A stretch of DNA of 64,000 bases, from contig NZ_JBBHER010000002.1 of assembly GCF_037646705.1 (NCBI RefSeq), positions 310,001-374,000 of the forward strand, written 5' to 3'. This document shows, piece after piece, positions 25,627 through 34,923 of this stretch. Each line of letters begins with the position of its first letter. The first letter of the stretch is position 1. The translations under genes were made by a program, and so were the position numbers. The DNA comes from Pikeienuella litoralis. GTDB taxonomy: Bacteria > Pseudomonadota > Alphaproteobacteria > Rhodobacterales > Rhodobacteraceae. Under the pieces are notes generated by a model that searched no databases, was not told the origin of the DNA, and saw only the letters and a program-made list of their open reading frames with translations.

Positions 25627-26394
25627 ATGGTCGATGATCTGGCGGGCGATGTCGTCTGCGTCACAGGCGCCGGTTCGGGCTTCGGCGCCGCGATCGCGCG
25701 GCGCTACGCGAAGGCCGGGGCGCGCGTCGTCGCCGCCGGCCGGCGGCTCGCGCCGCTGGAGGCGCTGGCCGGCGAATATGGCGGCGCCATCCTGCCGCTG
25801 CGCCTCGACGTGCGCGACCGCGACGGCGTCTTCGAGGCGTTCGCGTCCCTTCCCGACGCCTTCAAGGCGGTCTCCATCCTCGTGAACAACGCCGGGCTCG
25901 GCGTCGACCGCGGCAAGGCGCAGGACGCCGCGCTCAGCGACGTGGAGACGATGATCGCGACCAATATCAGCGGCCTGCTCTACTGCACCCACGCCGCCCT
26001 GCCGGGGATGCTCGCGCGCGGGCGCGGGCACATCGTCAATATCGGCTCGGTGGCCGGGCGCGCGAACGGCCCCGGAAGCGCGGTCTACGGCGCCACCAAG
26101 GCCTTCGTTCTGCAGTATTCCAAGAACCTCAAGACCGACCTGATCGAAACGCCGATCCGCTGCAGCTACATCGCGCCCGGCGCCGGGGAGACCGAGTTCT
26201 GGTCCGTCCGCTGGGCGGGAGACGAGGAGAGGGCCCGCGCCGCCTGCGCCGGCTACAAGCCGCTCCAGCCCGAGGACGTGGCCGAGGCGGTGGTCTTCGC
26301 CACCTCCATGCCCGCCCATGTCGACGTCACGGAGCTGGAGCTGATGCCGCGCCGGCAGGGTTTCGGCCCGCGCATCATCGCGCGGGAGGGCTGA
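25627..26394 (+). CDS. Short-chain dehydrogenase, YdfG-like 3-hydroxy acid dehydrogenase
   Basis: 255-aa NAD(P)-dependent SDR. TGAGSGFGAAIARRYAKAGA is the cofactor loop, NNAGLG and the catalytic S...YGATK are intact. The C-terminus, with TEFWSVRW, PEDVAEAVVFATSMPAHVDV and ELELMPRRQ, matches E. coli YdfG, which oxidises 3-hydroxy acids (L-allo-threonine, serine, 3-hydroxypropionate) and reduces malonic semialdehyde. The ATG at 25627 is preferred over one at 25549: it has AAGGGA in place and begins at the SDR fold, whereas the earlier start would put the operator inside the coding region. Divergent from the TRAP operon and convergent with the next SDR. Confidence 0.85.
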   Translation: MVDDLAGDVVCVTGAGSGFGAAIARRYAKAGARVVAAGRRLAPLEALAGEYGGAILPLRLDVRDRDGVFEAFASLPDAFKAVSILVNNAGLGVDRGKAQDAALSDVETMIATNISGLLYCTHAALPGMLARGRGHIVNIGSVAGRANGPGSAVYGATKAFVLQYSKNLKTDLIETPIRCSYIAPGAGETEFWSVRWAGDEERARAACAGYKPLQPEDVAEAVVFATSMPAHVDVTELELMPRRQGFGPRIIAREG

Positions 26395-26398
26395 CGGC

Positions 26399-27154
26399 TC
26401 AGGCCCCGCCGCCCACGTCGAGGATCGAGCCCGTCACATAGGACGCGGCGTCCGACGCCAGCCAGAGAATCGCGGCCGCGACCTCGTCCGGGGTCCCGGC
26501 GCGGCCCATCGGCAGGCGCGGCCCGCGTTTCTCGACCCGGTCCGGCATCCCCGCCCGGACGTGGATCTCGGTGTCGATCATGCCGGGCCGCACGCCGTTC
26601 ACCCGCACGCCTTCCCCCGCCAGCTCCCGCGCGAGGCCCCATGTGAACGTGTCGAGCGCGCCCTTGGAGGCGGCGTAATGGACATAGAGCGCCGCCGCCC
26701 CGTGTTTCGCCGCCAGCGAGGAGACGTTGACGATCGCGCCGCCGCCGCCGCCCGCGCGCGTCGACATCCGCGCCGCCGCCTCCCGGCTCGCGATCATCGC
26801 GCCGGTGACGTTGACCGCGAAGAGCGTCGCGATCTCCTCCCAGCTCACCTCCGAGAGCCGCATCGGTCTCGGCGCCGTGCGTCCGGCGTTGTTCACGAGG
26901 CAGCCGAGCGGCGGCAGCAGCCGGTCCGCCGCCTCGAACAGCGCCATGACCTCCGCCTCCGAGCTCAGATCCGCAGGAAGCGCCGCGGCCGTCCCGCCCG
27001 CCGCCTCGATCTCGGCGACGAGCGCCTCCGCCGCCTCCCGCTCGCTGCGGTAATTGACGCCGACCGCCCAGCCCGCGCGCGCCGCCATCCGCGCCGTCGC
27101 CGCCCCGATCCCGCGCGATGCGCCGGTGATCAGCATGGTCCGTTCAGCCGTCAT
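26399..27154 (-). CDS. Short-chain dehydrogenase (FabG-like classical SDR)
   Basis: 251-aa classical SDR. TGASRGIGAATARMAARAGW is the cofactor site; NNAGRTAPRP, NVSSLAAKHG and YVHYAASKGALD (Tyr and Lys of the catalytic tetrad) follow. The C-terminus YVTGSILDVGGGA is the usual end of the family. Probably oxidises a sugar, sugar acid or hydroxy acid. Last gene of the minus run SMP-30 lactonase - MFS carrier - SDR, overlapping the MFS gene by 11 bases, so its substrate is probably related to theirs. Confidence 0.88.
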   Translation of the reverse strand: MTAERTMLITGASRGIGAATARMAARAGWAVGVNYRSEREAAEALVAEIEAAGGTAAALPADLSSEAEVMALFEAADRLLPPLGCLVNNAGRTAPRPMRLSEVSWEEIATLFAVNVTGAMIASREAAARMSTRAGGGGGAIVNVSSLAAKHGAAALYVHYAASKGALDTFTWGLARELAGEGVRVNGVRPGMIDTEIHVRAGMPDRVEKRGPRLPMGRAGTPDEVAAAILWLASDAASYVTGSILDVGGGA

Positions 27155-28373
27155 CTCTCATCTCCTTGGTTTTTCTCACATTCGGGGCGAGCGCGATCCC
27201 GGTCGCGGCCATGAAGGCGGCGATGATCGCGACGCCGGCGCCGTAGCCGCCGAAGACCGCCGCCGACAGACTCAGCATCGCCGGGCCGAGAAGGCCGCCA
27301 AGATAGGCGAAGACCATCGTCGCCGACGTCGCCTTGAGCGTCCCGGTCGCGCTGTCGCGGGCGACGCCGATCCGCGCCACCTCCGACAGAAGAACCCCGC
27401 TCCAGCTCATCGCCCCGAAGCCGAGGACGGCGCTGAACAGCGCGGTCGCGAGCAGCGGCCATTCCGGCGACATCAGCAGCATCAGCATCAGCGAGGCCGC
27501 GCCGCACCAGGCGAGGCCGAGGAGGATCAGCGGCGGGTTCCCGCCATCCGCCCGCCACCCCCAGAAGATCCGCCCGGCGATGCTGGCGACGAGGCTGATC
27601 GAAAGCATCGCCGCGGCCATCGCCGGCGCGAGGTCGAGCCAGCTCCAGAGCAGGGTCACATAGATCGACATGAATCCGAACTGCATCATCGAGAAGGAGA
27701 ACGCCGCCGCCGCCACGCTCCTGAGCTCCGGCTGCGCGATCACCGCCGCGGCGATCCTCAGCGGGCCGACGAAGCGGATCGACGCGCTCGGCTCCGCGTC
27801 GTCGCCGAGCGCGGAGCGCGTCGGAAACGCCAGAACCGCCACCGTCACCGCGAAGAGCCCGGTCGCCGCCACCGCCGCGCGCCAGCCGAAGCCGAGCGCG
27901 ATCGCGGGGAGGACCGCGCCCGCCGCCGCGCCGCCGATGGAGACGCTGGACTGCTTGATCGAGAAGAGCAGGTTGCGCCGCCGCGCCGGCGCGATCCGCA
28001 TCAGGATGCGCGAGCCGAGCGGGTTCACCGGCCCGTAGGCGACCCCGATCAGCACCGCGCCGAACACCACCCCCCAGACCGATTCCGCGAGCGCGACGCA
28101 GGCGACGCCGAGCGCGGCCGTCACGAGCGACAGCGCCGAGCCCTTGAACGAGCCGAGCCGCGCCATCAATCCCGAAACCCCGTTGGAGGAGAACAGCGCC
28201 ACCCCGAAGACGATGGCGGTGAAATACCCGACATTGGCGGCGTCGACGCCGATCTCACCCGCGGCGAGGGGCGCGAGCACCGGCGCCGTCTGGCCCATGC
28301 CGACGATCGCCGACTGATAGGCGAGAACGAACCCTACCCCCCAGACCGGCGTAAGCTTGCCGGCGCCGGCCAT
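27144..28373 (-). CDS. Major facilitator superfamily transporter
   Basis: 409-aa protein with about twelve membrane spans. The region after the fourth to sixth helix reads GPVNPLGSRILMRIAPARRR and NLLFSIKQSSVSIGGA, resembling a subgroup of small-molecule MFS carriers near the cyanate/phthalate types, and two six-helix halves are visible. The start is set at the first helix (MAGAGKLTPVWGVGFVLAY), where the ATG shares one base with the lactonase stop (TGATG). Could import the substrate or export a by-product. Confidence 0.85.
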   Translation of the reverse strand: MAGAGKLTPVWGVGFVLAYQSAIVGMGQTAPVLAPLAAGEIGVDAANVGYFTAIVFGVALFSSNGVSGLMARLGSFKGSALSLVTAALGVACVALAESVWGVVFGAVLIGVAYGPVNPLGSRILMRIAPARRRNLLFSIKQSSVSIGGAAAGAVLPAIALGFGWRAAVAATGLFAVTVAVLAFPTRSALGDDAEPSASIRFVGPLRIAAAVIAQPELRSVAAAAFSFSMMQFGFMSIYVTLLWSWLDLAPAMAAAMLSISLVASIAGRIFWGWRADGGNPPLILLGLAWCGAASLMLMLLMSPEWPLLATALFSAVLGFGAMSWSGVLLSEVARIGVARDSATGTLKATSATMVFAYLGGLLGPAMLSLSAAVFGGYGAGVAIIAAFMAATGIALAPNVRKTKEMRDDG

Positions 28374-29263
28374 CAGCCGATCAGCCAATGCGGCGGGGGC
28401 GGCCCGGCGACGGGGGATCGGAACCGCGCCAGCCGGTCCATCTTCAACGAGCCGATATAGGCGTCCTTCAGGTCCGCCCCGCCGAAGGTCACCGAGGTCG
28501 GAAACCATGTCGGCCCCTCGTCCGGCCCCTCGACCGCGACGATCGGCTCGCCCTCCGGCGGCAGCACGATCAGCGCGTTGCGCGTGATCTCGGTGATCCA
28601 GAGCGCGCCGGCCGCGTCCACCGCGATCCCGTCGATCAGCGCGCCGGGCCAGAACCCGTCCGGGCCATGGACGCGCCGATTCGAGAGCGCGCCGTCGCCG
28701 CCGATATCGAAGGCGGAGACCCGGCCGAGCGCCGTCTCCGCGACATAGAGCACGCTCTCGTCCAGGCTGAGCCTGACCTCGTTGGTGAAATGGAACCCGT
28801 CGGCGACGATTCGCGCGCCGGCGGCGTCGATCAGCATCACGTAGCCGTCCGGGCGCGGCGTATCGATCGCCTGCCTGCGCGGCTCCGTCCGGGTGGAGAC
28901 CGAGACCCAGAGCCGCCACTTGCTGTCGAACAGCGCGAAATTGACCGCGCCGAGCGGCTGGCCGTCGAGCCGGTCGAGCAGCGTCTCGCTGGTCCCGTCG
29001 CGCTGAAGGCGCTGGAGCGAGCCCGCGTCGATATTCGCGACGACGAAGGAGCCGTCCCTGTCCATCGCGATTCCGTTCGGCGCGCCGCCGAGGGCGCCGA
29101 TCCGCTCCTGGGCCCCGTCGGGGGCGAGCTTCAGCACGCCGCTCTTGTCGTCCGAGATCCAGAGCGTTCCGTCCTTCTGCGCCAGAATGCATTCCGGGCG
29201 GCTGAGCCCCTGGCCGACATGGTCGATCCGGTCGAGCGACAGGGTGTAGTCGATCGGGCGCAT
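28373..29263 (-). CDS. SMP-30/gluconolactonase/LRE family protein
   Basis: 296-aa six-bladed beta-propeller hydrolase, usually a metal-dependent sugar lactonase. Seen: the opening RPECILAQKDGTLWISD, PNGIAMDRDGSFVVAN, FTNEVRLSLDESVLYVAET and DGIAVDAAGALWITE repeats, containing the acidic and asparagine ligands typical of the family. The ATG at 29263 is chosen because GGAGGA lies six to seven bases upstream; an in-frame ATG at 29281 has no such site. First gene of the minus operon with the MFS and SDR genes, suggesting a hydroxy-acid or sugar oxidation route through a lactone. Confidence 0.87.
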   Translation of the reverse strand: MRPIDYTLSLDRIDHVGQGLSRPECILAQKDGTLWISDDKSGVLKLAPDGAQERIGALGGAPNGIAMDRDGSFVVANIDAGSLQRLQRDGTSETLLDRLDGQPLGAVNFALFDSKWRLWVSVSTRTEPRRQAIDTPRPDGYVMLIDAAGARIVADGFHFTNEVRLSLDESVLYVAETALGRVSAFDIGGDGALSNRRVHGPDGFWPGALIDGIAVDAAGALWITEITRNALIVLPPEGEPIVAVEGPDEGPTWFPTSVTFGGADLKDAYIGSLKMDRLARFRSPVAGPPPPHWLIG

Positions 29264-29346
29264 CGCGGTCCTCCGTTCCATTTTACGCAGGAAGTTGCTG
29301 GACTCTCCGGCGTGTGTGAAACAAAGTTAAGATTGTCGGCAATGAC

Positions 29347-29358
29347 TATGTCAACCGC
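29347..29358. promoter_or_regulatory. Possible degenerate operator half-site in the SMP-30/TAXI divergent promoter
   Basis: TATGTCAACCGC matches 8 of 12 positions of the AATGTCAACATT palindrome found at three other promoters, with one half (ATGTCAAC) perfect and the other lost. It lies in the only promoter region of the catabolic cluster without a full copy, 62 bases upstream of the TAXI binding-protein ATG. A neighbouring short inverted repeat ATTG-TCGG-CAAT (29332-29343) may be a separate site. Confidence 0.25.
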
Positions 29359-29416
29359 GTTTGCTGGAAACCGCCCAGGCGAGAGGCGGCGGCGGACGAC
29401 ACAGAGGAGGAATCGA

Positions 29417-30430
29417 ATGCTATCGATGTTCAAAACCATGGGACGGCCCATCGCGCGGCTTGCGCTGGCCGCGAGCATGTCCGCGTCCGTCGCGGCCGGC
29501 GCCGCGGCCGAGATGTCTGTCGTCGATCATCTCACCGCGCCCGCGGGAATCGGCGAATATGAATGGTCGCTCGGCATCGCCCGGATTCTGGAGCAGAATT
29601 CGGAGACGCTCCGCACCAAGCCGCAGCCGACGCAGGGCTATATCTACAACCTGCGCTACGCGATCGGGGCCGAGGACCGAACGAACCTGATCTTCAACTG
29701 CGATCCGGTCAGCCCCTGGCTCGCCGCCAACAACCAGCCGCCGTTTCAGGACGGGCTCGGCGATCTCCAGATCCGGGCGCTGATGAACGCGACCTGGCCG
29801 ATCTGGATGCTGGTGACCGCCGATGACGACATCAAGACCCCGGCCGATCTCAAGGGCCGCACCGTCGCGCTCGGCCCGAAGGCCGGCACCGCGACCGTGA
29901 TGGCGGAAGAGACGCTGAAGGCGCTCGGCGTCTTCGACGAGGTGTCGCTCCAGTATCTCTCCTTCGCCGACATCTTCTCGGGGCTTCTCGACGGCACCAT
30001 CGACGTCGGCCTGACGCTGAGCTGGTACAACGCCGCCGACAACAAGGTCGGCGTCGTGCCCGGCGTCCTCAATCTCGAACAGTCGGGCAGGGGCTTCCAC
30101 ATCGTCCCCTGGACCGAGGCGGGCCTGCGCAAGACCCATGACGAGCGGGGCGTGCCCTATCACATCCTCACCGTTCCGGATGAGACGCTGCCGATCCAGG
30201 ACGGCGACGTGATGCTCTACGCCAACCCCGATTTCGTCGCCGTCGACGCGACCTTCCCGGAGGACATGGCCTACGAGTTCGTCAGCAAGACCCTGGCGCA
30301 TCTGAAGGAGATCAACGCCGCCGGCGGGCTCGGCGTGCTCTTCACCCCGGCCTTCCTGCCCTACGGGATCGAGGAGAAGCTCCATCCCGGCGCCCTTCGC
30401 GCCTATCAGGACGCCGGCCTGATCAAGTAA
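29417..30430 (+). CDS. TAXI-family TRAP transporter solute-binding protein
   Basis: 337-aa periplasmic receptor of the TAXI type. A signal peptide of about 35 residues ends AAGAAA-EM. The mature part follows the TAXI pattern: binding-site region IYNLRYAIGAEDRTNLIFNC, then ADLKGRTVALGPKAGTATVM and the later helix AYEFVSKTLAHLKEINAAGG. AGGAGG six bases before the ATG. It is followed 61 bases later by a fused permease, the normal partner for TAXI proteins. Ligands of this family are usually small organic acids or amino acids (glutamate in the best-known case). Confidence 0.87.
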   Translation: MLSMFKTMGRPIARLALAASMSASVAAGAAAEMSVVDHLTAPAGIGEYEWSLGIARILEQNSETLRTKPQPTQGYIYNLRYAIGAEDRTNLIFNCDPVSPWLAANNQPPFQDGLGDLQIRALMNATWPIWMLVTADDDIKTPADLKGRTVALGPKAGTATVMAEETLKALGVFDEVSLQYLSFADIFSGLLDGTIDVGLTLSWYNAADNKVGVVPGVLNLEQSGRGFHIVPWTEAGLRKTHDERGVPYHILTVPDETLPIQDGDVMLYANPDFVAVDATFPEDMAYEFVSKTLAHLKEINAAGGLGVLFTPAFLPYGIEEKLHPGALRAYQDAGLIK

Positions 30431-30491
30431 TCCGCCGTCAGCTCGCCGCCGCGCTCCGGCGCGGCGGCTCCGCTCCCGAAAAGAGGATGGC

Positions 30492-32405
30492 ATGCGTTCC
30501 ATAGCGGCCCGCTTTCTGACCGCGCTCGCGCTGGCGATGACGATCTATCAGCTCACCGCCACGCAGACGCCGCTCCAGCCCTCGGTGTTGGTGCAGAACA
30601 CCCATCTCGGCGTCGCGCTTCTGCTCGTGCTGCTCGGCGCCGCGCTGGAGACCGGGAGCCGGCTCCGCCGCCTCTGGCTCCTGCTGGTCGCGCTGCTGGC
30701 GCTCTGCTGCGCGCTCTACGTCCAGATCAATTACGATACGCTGATCCTCAACCAGGGCTTTCCGGGCCGTCTCGACGTCTGGGTCGGCCTCGGGCTGATG
30801 TTCGCGGTGCTGGAGGCCGCGCGCCAGCGCTGGGGCCTCGCCCTGCCGCTGATCGCGCTCATCGCCGTCGCCTATAATTTCTGGGGCTACATGCTGCCGA
30901 CCTCGGCCGCCGGCAGCCGCATTCCCTTCGACACCGTGGTCTCCAATCTCTCCATCGGGCTCTATAGCGGGCTCTACGGCCAGTTCATGGCGATCTCCGC
31001 CAATTTCATCTTTCTCTTCATGGTGTTCGGCGGGCTTCTGCAATCGCTGGACGGCAACCGCGCCTTCGTCGAGATCGGCAAGGCCGTGAGCCGCGCCTTC
31101 CCCGGCGGGGCCGGGCTCAGCGCCGTCATCAGCTCCAGCCTGATGGGCACGGTGACCGGCGCCGCCGTCGCCAATGTGGCGATCACCGGCTCCTACACGA
31201 TTCCGATCATGAAGCGCGAGGGCTACGGCGCCGCCACCGCCGGCGCGATCGAGGCCGCGGCCTCCACCGGCGGGCAGCTGGTGCCGCCGGTGATGGGCTC
31301 CGTCGCCTTCATCATGGCCGCGGTGCTCTCGGTCACCTATCTCGAAGTCGCCGCCGCCGCGGTCATCCCGGCGCTGCTCTTCTATCTCGCGCTTCTCGCC
31401 AGCGTCTATTTCAAGTCGCGCCGGCTCGGCATCGTCCGCCAGGAGGTCGCGCCCGATCTCCGCGTCCTGATGCGCTTCCTGCCGGTCTTCGTCATTCCGA
31501 CCGGCGTGCTGGTCTATTTCCTCGTCAATCTCTACTCGGTCTCCTTCGCCGGGTTCTGGGCCATCGTCACTCTCGCCGCGACCCGGTTCGCGATGATCCC
31601 GATCGATCTCGCGCTCTCGCGCCCCGCGCGCCCGCTCACCGCCCTGGCGCGGGAGCTGCGCGCCTTCACCGCGAAACTTCTCGACGGCATGGCCGAGGGC
31701 GCGAAGATGGGCGCCAGCATCGCGGTCATCATCGGCGCCATCGGCCTTCTCGCCGAATCCGTCACCGCCACCGGCGCCGCGGTGCCGCTCGGCTCCGCGA
31801 TCGATCTTCTCTCGGGCGGCTCGATGCTGCTCGCGCTCGTGCTGACGGCGGGGATGTGCATCCTGCTCGGCGCCGGAATTCCCACCGTCGGCGCCTATAT
31901 CCTGGTCAGCGCCATCGCCGGGCCGATCGTGGTCGAGAGCGGCGTCGATCTCTTCACCGCGAATTTCTTCATCCTCTATTTCGCGGTGATGTCCGCCGTG
32001 ACGCCGCCGGTCGCGGCCGCCGCGCTCGCCGCCAGCGCGATCTCCGGCGCGCCCTATTTCCGCACCGCATGGGAGGCGACGCGGCTCTGCGTCATGCTCT
32101 ACATCCTGCCGTTCCTGCTGGTCTACAACAGCGCGCTCCTGATGCGGGGGGACACGGCCGGCCACGCCCTCGAAGCCGGGCTTTCGGCCGCGGCCGCCGC
32201 CATCCTTCTCGCCGCCGCGACCCAGGGATTCTGGCTCGTGCGGACGAAAGCCTGGGAGCGCGCGGCCCTCGCCGCCGCCGCCGCCGCGATGCTCGCCGCG
32301 ATCACCGGCTTCGGTCCGGTCTGGACGCTCGGCGCGCTGGCGCTCGCCGCGGCGCCGACGCTGACGCAGATCGCGCGCCGGCGGGCCGCCGGCGCGGGGG
32401 GCTAG
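30492..32405 (+). CDS. TRAP transporter fused permease (DctQM type)
   Basis: 637-aa membrane protein. About four to five N-terminal helices correspond to the small permease, and the rest to the large permease with about twelve helices; this fusion is characteristic of TAXI-TRAP systems. Landmarks are SSLMGTVTGAAVANVAITGSY, AAASTGGQLVPPVMGSVAFI, ILLGAGIPTVGAYILVS and VTPPVAAAALAAS. A good ribosome-binding site (AAGAGG) precedes the start. The 3' end overlaps the convergent hydrolase gene by four bases. Confidence 0.93.
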   Translation: MRSIAARFLTALALAMTIYQLTATQTPLQPSVLVQNTHLGVALLLVLLGAALETGSRLRRLWLLLVALLALCCALYVQINYDTLILNQGFPGRLDVWVGLGLMFAVLEAARQRWGLALPLIALIAVAYNFWGYMLPTSAAGSRIPFDTVVSNLSIGLYSGLYGQFMAISANFIFLFMVFGGLLQSLDGNRAFVEIGKAVSRAFPGGAGLSAVISSSLMGTVTGAAVANVAITGSYTIPIMKREGYGAATAGAIEAAASTGGQLVPPVMGSVAFIMAAVLSVTYLEVAAAAVIPALLFYLALLASVYFKSRRLGIVRQEVAPDLRVLMRFLPVFVIPTGVLVYFLVNLYSVSFAGFWAIVTLAATRFAMIPIDLALSRPARPLTALARELRAFTAKLLDGMAEGAKMGASIAVIIGAIGLLAESVTATGAAVPLGSAIDLLSGGSMLLALVLTAGMCILLGAGIPTVGAYILVSAIAGPIVVESGVDLFTANFFILYFAVMSAVTPPVAAAALAASAISGAPYFRTAWEATRLCVMLYILPFLLVYNSALLMRGDTAGHALEAGLSAAAAAILLAAATQGFWLVRTKAWERAALAAAAAAMLAAITGFGPVWTLGALALAAAPTLTQIARRRAAGAGG

Positions 32406-33298
32406 ATCCGGTAGACCCGCTCCGCCGTCGCCGAGAACAGCATCCGCCGCTCGTCGTCCGAGAAATCGGCGACCAGCGCGTTATAGGCCCGCCAGAGCCG
32501 CCGATAGGCGCTCATCAGCCGGTCCACCGGGAAGTTGGACCCGAACATCGCCCGCTCCGGGCCGAACTGCTCGATGCAATGCAGGACGAAGGGGCGAAGG
32601 CTCTCCACGGTCCAGTTCAGGTCGACCATGCCGAAGCCGCTCAGCTTGACGTTGACGTTGGGCGCGTCGGAAAGCCGCGATATCCCCTCGCGCCACGCCG
32701 CGACGTTCTCCGCGTCGCGCTCCGCCGGCATCCCGATATGGTCGAGCACGATGACCAGATCCGGGTTGCGCCGCGCCAGGTCGAACAGAGCCTCCATCTG
32801 GTGATGATAGACCTGCGCGTCGAAGGAAAGCCCGCGCTTCGCCAGCCGGCCGGCCGCGAGCCGCCAGCCGGGATCGGCCAGATAATCCGCCGGCGCCCGG
32901 TTCAGCTTCGGGTCCGGGTGGCGGTTCAACACCTGCCGGACGCCCCGCATCCGCGGAAATTCCTGATGCGCGTCCAGGACCCGGTCCACGTCCGGCGCCG
33001 AGAGGTCCGCGAAGGCGACGACGCCATGCGGCAGGCCGCGCGACGCGGGGTCCTCCGCGACCTCGTGCAGCCAGCGGGTCTCGCCCACCGGGTCGGAGGG
33101 GTCGAAATTCGCCTGCACATGCACCGATTTCACCAGCGGCAGCCCCTCCGCGTCGGCCAGCAGATCGGCGGCGAGATAGGACTTGCGGAGCGCGGACCAG
33201 TCGCCCCAGCCCCGGTCGTGATCGACGTCCTTCAGCCAGGGGTAATGGTTGCGCTCGACGTCCCAGAGATGGTGATGCGAATCGACAAAGGGAATCAT
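32402..33298 (-). CDS. Amidohydrolase-superfamily lactonase (COG3618, fuconolactonase-like)
   Basis: 298-aa TIM-barrel metal hydrolase. The DSHHHLWD motif at residues 6-13 is the metal-binding HxH of the amidohydrolase_2/COG3618 group, which includes fuconolactonase, rhamnonolactonase and 4-sulfomuconolactonase. Further ligands are in IVLDHIGMP and the C-terminal MFGSNFPVD aspartate. AAAGGAG precedes the ATG by eight bases. It is the last gene of the operon dctM-dctQ-dctP-hydrolase, so the transported compound probably is, or becomes, a lactone or ester. With no dehydratase nearby, a specific sugar-acid pathway cannot be claimed. Confidence 0.85.
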   Translation of the reverse strand: MIPFVDSHHHLWDVERNHYPWLKDVDHDRGWGDWSALRKSYLAADLLADAEGLPLVKSVHVQANFDPSDPVGETRWLHEVAEDPASRGLPHGVVAFADLSAPDVDRVLDAHQEFPRMRGVRQVLNRHPDPKLNRAPADYLADPGWRLAAGRLAKRGLSFDAQVYHHQMEALFDLARRNPDLVIVLDHIGMPAERDAENVAAWREGISRLSDAPNVNVKLSGFGMVDLNWTVESLRPFVLHCIEQFGPERAMFGSNFPVDRLMSAYRRLWRAYNALVADFSDDERRMLFSATAERVYRI

Positions 33299-33354
33299 AC
33301 GTCCGACTCCTTTCAGTGCGGAACGGGCGGGGGCGCCGCGGCCCCCGCGCGCGC

Positions 33355-34389
33355 TCAGAGCGCGCCCGCCGCTTCGAGGTCGCCGATCAGCGTGTCGAGC
33401 TTCTGCTCGCTCAGAATGCGCCGCGCCAGCGCCGGATCGTAGGCGCCCTTGACCGCGACCCAGGCGTCGCGCGCGCCCGCCCGCCACAGGTCCATCTCGG
33501 CCTCGGTCGGCCGGTAGACCGCGACCTTGCCCTCCATCGCCGTCACGGCGGAGCTCTGCCAGGCGACGTCGTAGTCGAAGGCCGCGCGCTGCACGTCCGC
33601 GCCGGCCTTGTCGATCGCCGCGCGCGCCCAGTCGGGCAGGGCCTGATAGCGCTCCTCGGTCATCAGGATCGGATGCGCGCTCCAGGCGGCGGCGACTTCG
33701 GTGATATTGGTCACCACCTCGTAGAACTTGCCGGCGGCGGTGAAGGTGTCCTGCAGATACATCCCCTGCACGACGCCCGACTGCAACCCCTCATAGAGCG
33801 ACGCCCAGTCATAGGGGATCGGCGCCGCGCCCCAGGCCTTCACCAGGTTGAACTCGGTCGGGCTCTTGGTGACGCGGATCTTCATGCCGTTGAGATCGGC
33901 GGGGACGCGCGCCTCGCGCTCGGTGTTCACCAGATTGCGGAATCCGCCGACCGGGATCAGCGCGATCATGTGCATGTTCATTTCGGCCTTGGCCCGGTCC
34001 GCCAGCTCCTCCGCCAGCCAGCCGTTCAGCATCGCGCTCGCCGCGTCCTGATCGCGGAACAGGAACGGCAGGTTGATGATGTCGAACGTGGTCCCGAAGG
34101 CGCCGACATTGCCGCTGGAGACCGTGGCCATGTCGATCTGGCCGAGGCCCATCTGCTCGACGCAGGCCTGTTCGCTGCAAAGCGAGCCGCCGGCGTGGAC
34201 GACGACCTCGATCCGGCCCTCCGAATATTCCTCGATCTTCGGCTTCAGCACCTCGTTGACGACCTTGCCGAGCGACCAGCTCGGCTGCCCGGCGGTGCCG
34301 AGCTGGAGCGTGATCTTCTCTTGCGCCGAGGCCGCGCCGGCGAGCGCGACGCCGAGCGCGGCGGCGATGGAGATCATACGGACGGTCAT
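33355..34389 (-). CDS. dctP: TRAP transporter substrate-binding protein DctP (system 2)
   Basis: 344-aa periplasmic receptor. The signal peptide is residues 1-22, ending GAASA-QE. DctP landmarks are LKPKIEEYSEGRIEVVVHAG, PFLFRDQDAASAML and ADLNGMKIRVTKSPTEFNLV, the last holding the conserved ligand-binding arginine. The gene starts two bases after the dctQ stop. It differs clearly from the DctP at 24446, so the two systems should take different ligands although both have the same operator upstream. Confidence 0.93.
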   Translation of the reverse strand: MTVRMISIAAALGVALAGAASAQEKITLQLGTAGQPSWSLGKVVNEVLKPKIEEYSEGRIEVVVHAGGSLCSEQACVEQMGLGQIDMATVSSGNVGAFGTTFDIINLPFLFRDQDAASAMLNGWLAEELADRAKAEMNMHMIALIPVGGFRNLVNTEREARVPADLNGMKIRVTKSPTEFNLVKAWGAAPIPYDWASLYEGLQSGVVQGMYLQDTFTAAGKFYEVVTNITEVAAAWSAHPILMTEERYQALPDWARAAIDKAGADVQRAAFDYDVAWQSSAVTAMEGKVAVYRPTEAEMDLWRAGARDAWVAVKGAYDPALARRILSEQKLDTLIGDLEAAGAL

Positions 34390-34391
34390 GT

Positions 34392-34913
34392 TCAGTCCTC
34401 CCTTTTTGGTTGAGTCTCGTCGTTCGAGCGGGCGCCGCGCCCGACCAGCCCGAGACGCTCGGCGATGGTCAGGGCCGACGCCAGAAACACCAGCGCGCCT
34501 GCGATCGGCAGGATCATCATCGGATAGGATTTCGGCAGATTGCCGAGCTCCCAATAGGTGCCCATGATCCGGTCCGCGGCCTCGTAGCCCCAGATCGCCA
34601 TGATCGCGCCGGCGGCGGCGAACAGAACCAGCCAGAGCAGCCGCGCCGCGTTCGCGACGCGCTCGGGCATCAGCGCGTAGATCGATTCGATGGCGAAGGT
34701 CGTCTCCGCCCGGACCGCCATCGCGAAGGCCAGCATCACCAGCCAGATATTCGCGAAGAGCGTCAGCGTGTCGCCCCAGAACGGCGGGGCCATGAACACC
34801 GTCCGCATCACCACCGTGTAGATGGTGAAGACGACCATCGCCGCCAGCAGAAGCCCGCAGACGATGGAAAGCCCCCGCGTCAGCAGAAGATCGAGAAGCC
34901 GGGCCGCCCTCAT
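34392..34913 (-). CDS. dctQ: TRAP transporter small permease DctQ (system 2)
   Basis: 173-aa four-helix membrane protein of the DctQ family, with the typical central segment ANIWLVMLAFAMAVRAETTF and the final helix near MMILPIAGALVFLASALTI. Located between dctM (10-base gap) and dctP (two-base gap). Confidence 0.9.
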   Translation of the reverse strand: MRAARLLDLLLTRGLSIVCGLLLAAMVVFTIYTVVMRTVFMAPPFWGDTLTLFANIWLVMLAFAMAVRAETTFAIESIYALMPERVANAARLLWLVLFAAAGAIMAIWGYEAADRIMGTYWELGNLPKSYPMMILPIAGALVFLASALTIAERLGLVGRGARSNDETQPKRED

Positions 34914-34923
34914 CGCGCGCTCC

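Noticed and set aside
26399..33298. A complete L-fucose (or other sugar-acid) oxidation pathway from SDR, SMP-30 lactonase and fuconolactonase-like hydrolase
   Set aside because: The needed fuconate-type dehydratase (enolase superfamily) and aldolase or hydrolase steps are absent, and the hydrolase is in a different operon from the SDR and SMP-30 genes.
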